A stretch of 64,000 bases of DNA. It comes from Liolophura sinensis (taxonomy: Eukaryota; Mollusca; Polyplacophora; Chitonida; Chitonidae). Each line of letters opens with the position of its first letter. Position 1 is the stretch's first letter. Positions 25,531-37,671 of the stretch are shown piece by piece. The stretch covers positions 40,764,458-40,828,457 of the forward strand of contig NC_088300.1 in the NCBI RefSeq assembly GCF_032854445.1, written 5' to 3'. Position numbers and translations under genes: made by a program. Under the pieces are notes generated by a model. The model saw only the letters and a list, made by a program, of their open reading frames with translations, made no database searches and was not told the origin of the DNA.

Positions 25531-26935
25531 CAAAATGACTATATTTGGAGCTTACGCCCATGTTTTTAAATACGCCTTCATTGAGTTTTTTCCCTTCAGT
25601 TTAGCGTTTTATTCCAGAGATCTTTTCTAGAAGAACGGTTTTTCTAAAATAACATTAAAGGTATATTATAAATCCGTCTGTACAAGACATCTTTCTGATC
25701 ACTTGTTTTTCTATTTAGACTTTTGTTTCCGTGTTATGGGCTTTAGGTTTAAGATCTGCTCCCCAAAGCTTGACATTCAAATGCTTATAGTTTGATGTAA
25801 AAGTTTCTTTGCACCATTAATTGGCATTTGAAACTGTCCGGATTACGGATTTCGGCTATGCAAAAGCTCCTTTCATGTATATCAGTTGAACTTTCATTTC
25901 AACTGTTCATACGTGTACATCCAAAGTTGCAATTTTATCTAGCAGGATGCATACAAGCCCCAAATTTATGGTTTGCGAAATTAGACATAGAACGGACAGC
26001 GCCAGAAATTAAATCCTAAAATAGCATGCTCTGCAAGCTTTATATTACACATTCCGGTATATCTGTCGCGTTTTTATTGCAACTGTTCATGTATAAAAGA
26101 AATTCGAGGGAATTAAAGCATCTTGGCAATGCATTTTCAGCCGTATTCGTGCAGTGGTTATTCAAATATTTCCGGGTGTGAGAGTTTCCGAATCTGAACC
26201 AGACCGATCAAGAGGACAAAGTATTGTCTCCAACGTCACTGAAAACTCTTCACTGATTCTCTGTGTACGATGATGACTCTGATGACGTACTTTCTTCAGT
26301 TTGTTCACGTTTGACTAACCTGGAACGTCCAGTTATGTTCACGGCTAGTGCACATATATGTGTTTTGACGCTTAGATTCCTAGCGGGTGATTGAGGAGTA
26401 TCTGGTATGTTAGCTCCAGAAAAATTAATTTAGTTAACTTATGTAAGTTATTTTGTTACTCACACAGGTCCAGGCATGGTAAGACAACAATCAACAATAT
26501 GTAAAATAAATATGTTGACCAGCGCTTAACTATATAAATGGACGACAAGGTTAAGATTAGACGTCATTAAATTGTTAAAACACATTTCAGATCCGATGAA
26601 AACCGTGTTCAAAGCGGTTCATTAACTCTAGAGTAGGGAGGGTAACGTCCTTTGAGCGCGAAAGCGATATGGTACACGTTTTGAAACACTGTTCGCTGTA
26701 ACGTTGAGTTGAAATCACAATGTACACAACGATAAAAAAGCCATCTAAATATGTTCTTCGCCTGCTTAGAGACGGAAGATTAAAATGTTTACAAGAATTA
26801 ACACAGTTCTTGCCGTGGTGTTCTACTAAACCCATCCGAGACCCTTTGATCCTATTAAGGTCTTGTGACACGAAGTCAAAGATTTTGATATTGATAAGTT
26901 TTCTGTGTTACACGTCAACTGTTCTTTTCCATTCA
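25531..26935. other. No gene seen; weak repeat matches
   Basis: Weak matches to R1 (about 25880-25960) and R2 (about 26180-26390). Open frames near 26587-26871 (-) and 26720-27010 (+) overlap each other and have no recognisable domain. Confidence 0.4.
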
Positions 26936-28140
26936 GGTAGAATTCTCAGGTATAGGAAAGGCAGTAGTCGTGGGTCTGTTCATGCGAGGCTGTATAGATT
27001 GCCAAGATAACACTCTCCGCCTCATCAACCGCTCTGCGCGTAGTAAACACTGTCTCCTGCTCAATCAAAATTATCTCTACTCAGACATAAAAAGGATCAG
27101 ATTACGTAACTTGAGAAACCTAGAGTTCCCAGATTCTTATTGTATGTGTGTGGAAGTTCTGAACGTTGCATCAAATCTCCCTTGACGGCAATATCAATTG
27201 ATTACAGGCTAATGATAGAGTAGAGACTAGGTTTACTATCTTCCAGCTTCCTGATAACAATTGCTCGCCGTATCTGAGCTGGAGAACTGAGCACAGAATT
27301 ACGCGACATATCACGAAAATTCGGAATCCGTTTACCAGCTTCTCTGTACCTGATTGAATGTTGGTACAAACGCTGCGCAAGTATTTGTTGTTGTCATTAG
27401 CTCGGCTCATTTCGCCCAGCAATAGCATGAAGTATCTCTTTTTCTAAACATATCGGATTTACTGAAAACGCACGTTTGTAACTAATGTTTATCATGTAAC
27501 TTACAGTGAAATTCCGTCTGTCTCAGTTGCCCAAGACAGTGGCTCTGGTAATCAAATGACAGTGGCACTCAACACGGCCTTCTTCCAGAACGTATGACGG
27601 ACAACGGTGTATTTAATTGCCCATCTCGGAACAATGAACTACTTTGAAAGAACCATCTGTTTAAAACCACAGAATGGTAATATAAATTGGCACTACTGCT
27701 ACTAACACGCAAATTCGGAATCCGTTTACCAGCTTCTCTGTACCTGATTGAATGTTGGTACAAACGCTGCGCAAGTATTTGTTGTTGTGATTAGCTCGGC
27801 TCATTTCGCCCAGCAATAGCATGAAGTATCTCTTTTTCTAAACATATCGGATTTACTGAAAAAGCGCGTTTGTAACTAATGTTTATCATGTAACTTACAG
27901 TGAAATTCCGTCTGTCTCAGTTGCCCAAGACAGTGGCTCTGGTAATCAAATGACAGTGGCACTCAACACGGCCTTCTTCCAGAACGTATGACGGACAACG
28001 GTGTATTTAATTGCCCATCTCGGAACAATGAACTACTTTGAAAGAACCATCTGTTTAAAACCACAGAATGGTAATATAAATTGGCACTACTGCTACTAAC
28101 ATGACACTGTCTGGACTACGGATATCTCGAAATTAAAGAG
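26936..28140. repeat. Modular repeat cluster, rearranged copy E
   Basis: About 26940-27500 is an inverted copy of the segment at 22700-23300 (for example GTATAGATTGCCAAGATAAC against a reversed GTTATCTTGGCAATC-like block). About 28020-28140 matches 21420-21520 in direct orientation (GAACCATCTGTTTAAAACCA; CTGTCTGGACTACGGATATC). Inverted and direct segments joined together mean that at least one inversion or composite insertion happened here. The 394-bp duplication lies across the junction. Confidence 0.6.
27313..28104. repeat. 394-bp tandem duplication, nearly identical copies
   Basis: TCGGAATCCGTTTACCAGCT begins at 27321 and again at 27715, and the two copies (about 27317-27710 and 27711-28104) differ by only a few bases, for example TTGTCATTAG against TTGTGATTAG and AAAACGCACG against AAAAAGCGCG. 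Every other repeat pair in this cluster is strongly diverged, so this is by far the youngest event. An assembly artefact is possible, but the mismatches argue against a simple duplicated read. Confidence 0.97.
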
Positions 28141-28400
28141 TACACCACAGAACAACGACAACAGGGTTGGCCAACCGTTACAAATCCTTTTAAATCACTC
28201 AAAAATTGGTGAGTCAAGGTTATTCCCCCAAACGCATTCGCTCTAAGTTTCTTAAGTTTTACAGTGAATATAATTCTCCTGTAAGTATATATGGATAGAT
28301 CGTCCAGAATCTTTGGAGCTCTTGCTTCAGGATTGCATCTTATCCGCCTAACCCGAGAATAGGTGATGTATATCCATCGTGTTGAAGCAGATCGCAACGT
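28141..28400. other. No gene seen
   Basis: A minus-strand open frame (28116-28421) has no recognisable domain and its start overlaps an R2 copy. Confidence 0.45.
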
Positions 28401-29430
28401 TGGATATATGGACAGTTGCAATCAAAGCGCAACTGACATTCATATTTTATTATCGATAACTTCTATACTAGCATGTTACACGATTTGAATACTGCATGAT
28501 TTAACTCAATCACCTAGATTATACCTTACGTGTGTTCAATACCTTTGCTTCTCTTTGCGTTATTCCGCCCTAAGTTCGTACTTTATATCCTTTCTTAGTT
28601 CTTTGGTATTTTTTGTTAAATGTCGTTTTGGGAATTGGCCTTGCGAATATTGCCCCGGAACGTCCATCTTGATTGACGGCCGGTATACTAATGTTTCAAC
28701 ATGTAGGTTCTTATCAATTTAACGTTTCAGTCTATTTGCTCATGTAAGTGCTTAAATGGTAGCAAATGACAGGCCTCCTAGCTTAAGCAGAATTAGGTAA
28801 GAAAAGAAAAGACAATGAAGTGATATTAACTGCAATTTATTAGACGTTATAGCCCGATCCGGGTTTGATACCGGGTCTCCCGACTTCAAGCCGGCAAATG
28901 GTAACACTGCCTCTTATCGATTTACCTCAGTTAAGGTTTCATTCTAACTATTTATGTAAATGCACAAATTGTAGCAACTTACACCCCTTAACACCATGCC
29001 TTAGAGTGCAGTAGTTTTGATGTCTGGATAAACCTGCACTGTTACGAATATAAGTGAGACGGCGCTGTGTATTCGTCGTGTTGAATCTGATCGCTACTTC
29101 GGATATATGAGTAGTTCCAATCAAAGCGCAACTGAGAAGTACATTTTGATTATCGGCAACATATAGGCATGGTAGCATACACACTTTTAATACTTATTTT
29201 ATTTATTCGTGTAGAATATTACTTGCGTCTTTCTGACATCATTGTAAACTGTTTCTTCTTGTATGAATCCGTCCTAATTTCGCACTTTGTATACTTTCTT
29301 ATTTCTTTGGTGGTTTGTGCTTAACGTTGTTTTGGGAATTGGCTTTGCAATTATTGAACTGGAAGGTCCACTTTGCATGACGGCTGATATATGAATGTCT
29401 GTTTTCACGCATTTGATCTGAATGGATCTT
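28400..29430. repeat. Nested R2 and R1 copies with a tRNA-like fragment
   Basis: Two R2 copies (about 28360-28730 and 29070-29420) each contain the CAATCAAAGCGCAACTGA and TTTTGGGAATTGGC blocks. R1 second-half copies lie at 28715-28800 and 28900-29010. Between them, CCGGGTTTGATACCGGGTCT at about 28860-28895 resembles a reversed tRNA-like B-box region of a SINE head. The repeated R2-R1-R2-R1 order suggests one composite unit duplicated in tandem. Confidence 0.6.
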
Positions 29431-30070
29431 TAATCGGATGTCCCAATGGATAATCCTGGGCGCGTCTACCGATAATACACCTTTAACTCAGTTACACTAC
29501 AATACCTTGCTCCCTTCCCCCACTCACATAGTACAGGTATGGTAGAAACAAATGATCCTCCCACCCCCAGCAGTGTTACTGCACCTGGTCATGTAGATTA
29601 ACTGTGAGATAATTACTGGTAAATGCACTATTACCACTTTTTCACCAATAACAGAGTTCGTATCAAATCGGGTTTGTTTGCCAGAAAACATTGTGAAATT
29701 GCAGAATAATTGGGCCTTGTTTATGCTTTATTTATAAACTCTTCCATATCAGGATTTGCTCACTGAAACCTTTGTAGGCGTCAAATGATGAAATATTCAA
29801 AATCATCCACACCGAAGTCACGGGGGCTAAGAGCAGTTAGAATTCCAGGATCATATCTACTGTAGTATTAGTAGTATTTAGTTTTCATCAGCGTGGTCAA
29901 CGTCTGGCCACCGAGACCATTGCCAGCTGTAGAACAACCATTATGTGGCATTATGGTTAAACGGATTCCTGTACGTTATATCTTATTATGGTGCGACTGG
30001 CGGGCGTTCACAATGAAGAACACTGAACTACTGAAGCAGCCAATTCGGCACATGTCGATTAACGTGCTAT
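29430..30070. repeat. Modular repeat cluster, copy D (right half only)
   Basis: TACACCTTTAACTCAGTTAC, two diverged 43-bp-type monomers (about 29505-29590), GCAGAATAATTGGGCC, CTTTGTAGGCGTCAAATGAT and GAGACCATTGCC match copies A and B in order. The left half is missing. Confidence 0.65.
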
Positions 30071-30404
30071 ATTGCAAAGCGTGAATTATCCGCTTTACTT
30101 CACCAAAGATCTACGCATTACCTTTTATATGTTGAAGTGTGAAAACAATGTTATTGTTATATTCAATCGTGAATTACAATTACACGTACATGAGAACGTC
30201 ATTATACGGTATATTGTTGTGACAGCCTTGTTTCAAGATAAAAAAAAGGAAAACAAAATTTACATCTATGAAAACTGTATCGGGGGAGCTTTGAATTGAT
30301 TTCAAAAAATTTGTTCGCCCTAAAACAAAATGTTTCCAAGCAATATTTGAAGGAAAAATTGTCACGACAAACACCAATGTTGTTTAAGATCAGATAATAA
30401 TTAC

Positions 30405-31262
30405 ACGCTTTTTATTACTGTTATAGTCTGTTTCTCTCAGATAGTCGCCTATATTCATCTGTCTGTAAAATCAGTCATATTCCCTACCAAAATTGCCTTT
30501 AGTCAGTAGTACGTAACACGTAACAACTTAGTCAGTAATACGTAACAACACAAGCTTTGCACATGAATATGTTAGAAGCCTGCATAAGCTCAGTTTCGAC
30601 GCCAAGAACTCCTTGCCTTGGGTGACGTCATAATTATTCAAAAACAAGTGGCAAGCTGGGAAATGGCGTGGAGAGTAATTTGTTTTACAACAGGTGCACC
30701 GACAAGTGATTAGAACAAACTCTATGCAGTAACACTGCCTGCGCTGCAATTTCGGTGAATAAACTAAAATGTTTTTCATAACAAAATTCCTAATATCCAG
30801 CTTTAAAATCATACTGCCATGAGATGATATACTACAACAGACAAAATCAAATTCATTTTTTTAGGTTATACTATACTAAGACGTGTAAATAATTTCAAAT
30901 ACGGCAGTGTAAGAAACAGGGTTTACAGTAAAATCGATAGCAGTTGACGTAACTGATGTCGACCTCCGTCAAAACATGTTAAACTCCGCCCAATATCCAG
31001 CTTGCCACTGTTTTTTTGAATAATTATGACGTCACTCGAGGCTATGGGTTCTTGCCGTCGAAGCTTATGGACTTTAACATTATGAATTAGAAAAAGTGTT
31101 CTTCATTTTCCTTGCAATAATATGGACGCGCAACATAACAATGTGTAGAGCTTATGTTGTTACGTATCACTGACCGAAGGCATATGTTGGTAGCATTGAT
31201 TTTACAGGCAGCTTAAAATAGGCCACTCTCTAAGGAAACAGAGAATAGTATTATAACCTAAA
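30405..31262. mobile_element. Foldback element with long inverted arms
   Basis: The left arm (about 30405-30662) and right arm (about 30997-31262) are imperfect inverted repeats. Paired blocks include TGTAAAATCAGTC with its complement TTTTACAGGC, GTCAGTAATACGTAACAAC with GTTGTTACGTATCACTGAC, and GTGACGTCATAATTATTC with GAATAATTATGACGTCAC. The arms flank about 335 bp of unpaired sequence. There is no transposase frame, so it is a non-autonomous foldback or long-TIR element. Target-site duplications are not obvious. Confidence 0.85.
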
Positions 31263-31289
31263 GTTTATGAATGGGCCATTGGTCAAAGG

Positions 31290-31505
31290 TTGGTTCAAAA
31301 TCACCAGACATGACACCCCACTTAGTCATACTATATTCTTATTTTGGGCCAACCAGTCTAGAGTTTCCTTGCCCTGACCTCTAAGTGCTGAGCACCGAGA
31401 GAGGCAGCAACAAGTGCCATTTTTAAAGTCTTCGGATTGGAGCTCATGTTTCCCAACTTCAAGGCGGACGCTCTAACCAATAAACACTGTCCAAGCATCG
31501 CGTTT
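31290..31505 (-). mobile_element. SINE, third type (tRNA-like head)
   Basis: CACCAGACATGACACCCCAC, GGGCCAACCAGTC, GTGCTGAGCACC, CATTTTTAAAGTCTTCGG and GGCGGACGCTCTAACCA. In reverse complement the last block is a tRNA-like A-box head, giving a minus orientation. A truncated copy of the same family lies at 54685-54845. Confidence 0.65.
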
Positions 31506-32004
31506 TTTCAGAGATTACCATTGTCTGAATTCAACAGCCCGAAAATAAAGTAAAAATGGGTAATGGCAGACTAAGTGCAAATACTGATTCAAATGACTGT
31601 AAGATGCAAACAAATGAGTGTAATTAACAATGTGTGAGTGTGGCACTTTGATACATACACGTACGTGAATAAATGTCATCGGTCAGCGAACCTAAACGAT
31701 AATGACGTGGTTGTGCTGAAGGCGATATTCAAGATAATGCATTTCCAAATTTAGCTTATTTCCAATTTTCGTTGAAAGCAATAAGAATAATTCTCTTCTA
31801 GCTGTAAAATGCAAAACCAATTATCTTAAAGAATTAAATTAAAATGTCTAAATGGTATGTTCCACATTGGATTGCGAGTTTAAATATCTTAGGTGTCCAT
31901 GATTTTTTTTGTACTTATTTGAAAACCGTCTGTTAACAATGGCCTCTTTCGTCGGAAGGACATCAGACAAATCTATCATATACTTCTTATATTTCTATTT
32001 CCAG
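31506..32004. other. Sequence upstream of the first recognised channel exon
   Basis: It ends with a pyrimidine-rich tract and CCAG at 32001-32004, a good splice acceptor. No upstream coding exon with a start codon could be recognised here or further upstream, so the N-terminal exon(s) and promoter of the channel gene are unidentified. Confidence 0.5.
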
Positions 32005-32133
32005 GTTCCTGTCGAAGTACGATGTTCCTTCTTGAAAATCGTTGACGTAAACACCGTGAAACAGAACTTTGAAGCAGAAGTGTTCGTGGAAGCCAAATGG
32101 CCTGAGCCGGGACTGATAGGCATTGCCGAAAAG
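32005..32133 (+). CDS. Pentameric ligand-gated ion channel, exon (extracellular beta1-beta2 region)
   Basis: First recognisable exon of a pentameric ligand-gated ion channel, 43 residues, starting after CCAG and ending before the donor GTCAGT. The peptide includes VEVRCSFLKIVDVNTVKQ and FEAEVFVEAKWPEP. It fits the early extracellular domain of the superfamily, where a V.V...FL.I..VN strand precedes an F....FV.AKW.(D/E)P segment (loop D side of the ligand site). It joins in phase 0 to the exon at 37465. There is no start codon in this exon, so one or more upstream exons, perhaps with a signal peptide, are missing. The reading frame remains open on both sides, but that extension is intron. The family assignment is firm because of the downstream exons; the ligand is unknown. 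Confidence 0.87.
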
Positions 32134-35100
32134 GTCAGTGTCTGTCGGGTATATTCATCCTCATCAGTAAAACGGTCCGTCACTGGTATGTATAACTCTG
32201 TACTTAATTATGGTCTGACGCATTTAGAGAAGGTCAGGATTTAAAAATACAATGTTGTAGGCTTGATGAAGTTGGAATAACTTTCAACATCATTTTGGAA
32301 AATAGATGGCTATTCGCGAAGAGAGAACAATAATAACTCAGACTAGAAGCGATTCAAGACATAAATAATTAAGTGCCTATCGATCATATTTGAGAGCACT
32401 TACAGTAATCTGATTACAGAACAAACCAATAAATTATGTGTAGTCACCAATAACTTTGAACAGGTTTCAATATAGTTAATAACAAAACTATTTATTTATC
32501 ACAGTCACAAATATATAAGTAACAAAAAAGAAATGCCTATGTAGATTTTCACAAGATAAATCTGTTTTAGGTCAAAGTGGGATAATAAATTTAATACGCC
32601 GTCATTTCCAGCCAAATTTACAACTGGACCTTTATCTTTACATCTGGTTCATCAATATAACCCACCTATGCGTTATTTTTTTGGGAGTATATTTAAAAGT
32701 CAAGGCCGTTCGGATAATGGGTTAGGCCCACGTCAAGGTGTATAATGTATGTAAATGGGTGACTGTGCACGTTTACCCGTCCTTACCGACCGAGCTGGAG
32801 GTAATGCTGTAGAAGTGACGCGGTACTAAAATCTGATACTCTCGCAAATATGAGGCACTTTAATACTTGAGACAGGTCGTTGAGACTGACGAGAGGGATG
32901 TAGACCCAGTGGCCGGATTAATAGTATCTAGCCGACTGCCGCCATAACCAGTAGACTGATACTATACACGCGAGACAAAAGCAGTTTTACAGCCATTCTT
33001 ATTTGGCGTTCAGCGCAATTGTCTGTCAGTCAGTCATGGGTTTAGTAAAATATTTGCAAGGAAGCGTGCCTTATCAACAAACCTACATTTTATCGAAGTA
33101 CCACGTGTCTCATAAAAATTGGTTGTTCTTTTGACCATCAATCATCCTGTTCGGTCATCTAGCGCTTTGATACAACTGACCCAGAATCGGCTCTGGCTAC
33201 ATGTCGCACCATTCAAAAGAATGTATGATGTATAATGTATAGGTACGATAAATACGCTCAACTCACACTAAATCACACATGAATTGTTCCAGCGTGATTC
33301 TTGTGTGAACATGGCTCCCAAGTAAGAAAAGGCTACTTTGAGAATACCATTCAATACCTGTTGTAAACCAAGAGACATGGCGAGGTACATTGAAAACGCC
33401 ATACAATACATGTTGTAAACCAAGACACATGGCCGAAGTACATGGTTGGTCATGAAAATAGGAATTCAATACATTAAATAACTAAAGGTAGACAAGAACC
33501 CAGAAATCCGTGACTCCCTAATGACCCTTGCATGCATTGATTGGAACGCAGTCATCTGAGTTTATTGAAGAATTCATTAAAAGCATAATATTTCAAGGGA
33601 AAGTGCACGTAACAATTTTAGAAAGAGGCATTAGTAAAACTGCTGAAAACTGAAAGACCTAAAAATAATTTTACTTATCAATTTTCCATTTTGTTTTTAC
33701 TAAATTAAATGCAATCAAATATCTTAATTGTAGAGTGAACTCAGTTGTCCATATCAATAATATGTTTCACCAATATGTTTCACGTCACGCCCACTTTTCT
33801 CTGGCTCTATTGTGGGTACTTTACGCCAGGCTCGCTTTCTATTCACGGAGACACATTACCTAAATACAACTCACAAAAATTCAGACCTGGAAACATAGTT
33901 GTACGACGTGAGTGTGAAACGTATGCTATTGATGGTCCTCAACACGCACCTTACCATCTGTAAAAAAAATGCTAACTTTATTTTTACGTGGCCTTTTGCT
34001 TTTACACCAAACTTTGTGTGTGCTCTTACACATGAAAGCATGTGAAAATATTAATGAAATATGGAACCATTGACCCCATGCAGTTTGATCCTGCATCGCA
34101 TAGAGGACCCATAGGCCTGAAGCTTATATATACGACAGAAAAGAATTACCACCTTGCAGTTCCCAGTGGATTTTTTTTTAAAAAACGAATACTACAACTG
34201 CTTAATAATTCAGCAGTTGCTGGAATGTATAGTTATGCACTAGATAGACGGTTTGCAGGTTGTACAAGGTAAGGTGCACTTAATTCACCTTCAGTGAGCC
34301 CGGCGTTTGTCTGTTTTTTTTTTAATAAATGCTTTGTCCCGACGATATTTTTCGAACGTGTTGGTAAATGATGCAAAGCATTAACTGCTTTATATGTACT
34401 GATTAACTTATTTTTATAGGCATTTTATCAGGGTTATGTTGGTAGTGCATTGTGGCATACAGCATATGTTCATTTTGAAATATGTTAAGGCAAAGGCCTT
34501 TTACGTTGATTTAAGGTCAGTACCGAATAGCTTGCATACCGGTTCTGAAAAAAAAAACAAACAAAAAAACACATATCCAGGATACAGAATGAGCCAATCG
34601 TAAAACTGATATATTCCACTACAGAAATTTGTCAACCATAATTCCTTGTAATTCTGTCAAAGCAAGAGATGAAGGCACGGTATTTATTCAGAGTAAAGAT
34701 GTGGGGAAATAATTCTGACATGACACCTTGTCATGTGAACTCGCACATTGTCTTGGTTTAATGAAATTCATTCAGGTGTTGGCCCGGCTGAAGTAGTTAA
34801 CACTTAGAATTGACAAGGCCCCTCGTGGTTTTTCACAACACTACCGTGCGTGGGTGCGACAGCAGGCACTAGCTTGTGCACCACACATCTGGTTTGCCTG
34901 AACTCAGGCAAGAATCAATGTTCAGCTCCAGCAAACATTTGGAAACAATAAAAACAATGTCTTTCCAAGTAGGCGTGAAATCCATCCATCGCCACGAAAT
35001 GGCGTTTCCGATGATAACGTACAAAACAGTTTAGCCTGCCTACGCTACCTGTCAGGTGTCATATGACGTATAATATAGACCCACGCGCTGATTCAGCCGT

Positions 35101-36550
35101 GATGCCAAAGAGCAGTCATGAATAAGAGAATAAGCATAAAACGGCAACCTTGGAACTCAAGGTGATTTAATAATCTGGACAACGAAACACAGCAATAGGT
35201 CTTGCCATCACTGGGTACCTTATAATTATAAAGTAGATGATGTCTGTCATAACATTAGCTCACGACATTGCAAAGACCATCATTTGTGTTAGGTACTAGT
35301 ACTTTGAATAACACGTTGGTAGATGCTAAGTATGCTAAGTACTAACGGGAACACAAGTAGGTTATAATGGTGACACTATTAGTTACATGGTTACTCGGTG
35401 ATAGGATACGCAAATATATGGTGTCAATAATCCTCATATTGGGCGAGGCCTGCAAATCAGTGCCAAAGACTTATGTGGCCTCAGACCCTCATTAATTTTC
35501 CATAAGCGACAGTGTTAACGTCTAGCGCTGTAGTTCAGTTCCAAACATTCCGTGGTCAGTAAGCTTTGGTGCATACCTGGCCCAGCCTGGGAGAAACAAA
35601 CCAAAAAATCTTGACATAGGTTGACCGTCAAAATCTGGACCTTTCCATGCCGGCAGCTGGGAGGCGTGCCTAGCAACGCCAAGGGGACGTCACTCGCAGC
35701 CTCATCACTACCTCACACCTTGTGTCCTCTCACCAGAATTTCAAACTTTCGTCAATAAAGCTCATACCTCCTCAAAGTTTAGACAGTTTCCAGCATTTTA
35801 ATACCAAGCATGCACCTGGACGCCTGGGAGCCAAAAAAGACTTTATACCCTAAAATTCACAAAACTACAAACGGAAGTAATGTGGGCCTGTGACCATGTA
35901 TAGATGAATCGCTACGGTCGTGACAGGCTTTGGACCCAACAAAGGGAAATAACCTACTCAGCATACACATTTGACGTCGATGCTGGATTCGAGAATATAT
36001 CTGTACCCCCATGTGACCTTTGTTGTCCACTGAAGAGCGGAGTATTTTGTTTGATGCGGGATAAATATATTTGAAACATGTCGTTGTTACACGTATATTG
36101 CAGAGACAGCCAATTATAGTAAGGACTTACGGTAACACGTAAGCAGAATATCGGGCAATGCCACATAGTGGAAACATGTCGTAGTTCACAACATTTGTAT
36201 TGGAAAGACAGTTATACTAGGTACTTAACCCATGAGTATACGAATGGGGCTACTTTCTGGAAGCGTGATGCTGTCCACTGCACATGCATTGCAAAGACAA
36301 TCATTTATGCAAGGTAAGTAGCCAGTTACAGCTGGTCTATTTTGTACAGATTGAACCAAAATAAAAGCTGTTAGTTTTTTAATCCCAAACCAAACCATTA
36401 AGGGACATGCATTACCGTTGTAATTTTTCAGGAATGCTTATTTAATATATGTAGCTCATCTTTCGTTATCAGGTATAATTTCAAGTGCATGGATTCAACA
36501 AATTTAGAGAAAAAACTTATATCACATTTAATATCTAAATTTCATGTGGT

Positions 36551-36800
36551 ATTTATTTATTTATTTGATTGGTGTTTTACGCCGTACTCAGTAATATTTC
36601 ACTTATACGACGGCGGCCAGCATTATGGTGGGAGGAAACAGGGTAGATCCTGGGGAAAGCCCACGACCACACGCAGGTTACTGTCAGATCGTCCCACGCA
36701 CCACCGGAGAGGAAGCCGGCATAAGCAGGACTTGAACTCCCAGCGACCGCATTGGTCGAGTCATCGCGCCCTGCTGGCGTGCTAAGCCCTAAGCCACAGA
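36551..36800 (-). mobile_element. tRNA-derived SINE, near full length
   Basis: Starts with (ATTT)n, GATTGGTGTTTTACGCCGTA and ATACGACGGCGGCCAGCATT; ends with CAGGACTTGAACTCCCAGCG and a reversed tRNA-like head (CTAAGCCCTAAGCCAC). It is the same type as the + copies at 40031 and 43232 but more diverged. Confidence 0.85.
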
Positions 36801-37054
36801 TACCTTTCCTGTGATAAACCGTCTACAACAAACTACTTTTCTTAATTTTTATTGACGTTCTGGATCCTGATGTTCGACCGAGGTATAGATTCAAAGCGAG
36901 AGTTCGATGATTTATTTAATGGTTAATAATCTTCTAAAAACCAAAACTTTGCCCACATGGCACTCATCAGAATCTTTCCGTTTAATGTCCTGTGGTTATC
37001 GTACTGAAAGGACAAAGTACCACAGTGCCATATGGTGGATGCAATGTACCATGT

Positions 37055-37215
37055 GAATACTGTACGGTACTGTGGGGGCAACTGTACGGTAATGTGAGAG
37101 CAAGTGTGCGGTACTGTGAAGGCAGGTGTGTGGTACTGAGACAGTAAGTGTATGGTTTTGTGACAACTCCGTGACAGAAGGTGTACAGTACTGTGACAGC
37201 AGCTTTACGGTACGA
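37055..37215. repeat. Degenerate tandem repeat of about 22 bp
   Basis: Six or seven imperfect units built on GGTACTGTGA.GGCA.GTGT, for example GTGCGGTACTGTGAAGGCAG and GTGTGTGGTACTGAGACAGT. It ends about 250 bp upstream of channel exon 37465. Confidence 0.7.
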
Positions 37216-37464
37216 GACAATTCTTTACCATGCAAAACATTGCCTGGAAACTTTCGAATAATATTTGAACTTCCTTGAACTTCACAGCTGCACAATTCAT
37301 TGTACAATCACAGTTTTGTAGTCGATTCTCCATATACTTGACGTAAGTAGTACGCTGACGGCCCCCATGTACAGATACAGTGCTAATTTTCTTTTTGTGA
37401 AATCATCGTCCCTATTTAATTACAGAAATAAATGTCTACTTTTGTGTCCATGTTCTTTTTGCAG

Positions 37465-37671
37465 GAGCTTCGCCATGTAGACTATACTCAGTACTGGAAT
37501 CCCAAGTTGATGGTCCTCAACGTGGAAGGCACGCCTTCGTCTGAACGCAGTTCTTACACGGCTAAACCCCCAATCGAGCCGGGCGCATTGCCAATGATGG
37601 TCATGAGAAGGAGAATTAAAGGGATATTTCGAGAAAATTTGGAGTTAGAGCATTTCCCTTTTGATGTGCAG
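37465..37671 (+). CDS. Pentameric ligand-gated ion channel, exon (loop A to Cys-loop region)
   Basis: 69-residue exon between TTTTTGCAG and GTTTGT. The motif YWNPKLMVLN (residues 53-62 of the recognised part) is the loop A region, and RRRIKGIFRENLELEHFPFD (93-110 region) is the strand leading into the Cys-loop. The family hallmark FPFD.Q is present, but where nicotinic-type receptors have cysteine seven residues before FPFD, this protein has glutamate. The second cysteine is also replaced (leucine at the start of the next exon, FPFDVQ-EL). The splice join to 42382 is in phase 0 and gives uninterrupted family-like sequence. The open frame runs on for 35 codons past the donor into the intron; that extension has no family resemblance. 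Confidence 0.9.

Larger units (their letters stand above)
32134..37464 (+). other. Channel gene intron 1
   Basis: 5.3 kb between GTCAGT and TTTTTGCAG. It contains a roughly 55-bp direct duplication (CAATACCTGTTGTAAACCAA near 33352 and its near-copy near 33405), a minus-strand SINE at 36551-36800, and a degenerate array of about 22 bp at 37060-37215. No additional exon is required: exon 1 joins exon 2 in frame and with the spacing expected in this family. Confidence 0.7.

Noticed and set aside
26587-27010. Overlapping 94- and 96-codon frames on opposite strands
   Set aside because: They overlap each other, run into a repeat segment and show no domain; I could not connect them to the channel gene as an upstream exon.
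28855-28900. Possible tRNA gene
   Set aside because: Only a B-box-like block is present without a foldable acceptor stem; best explained as a SINE head fragment.
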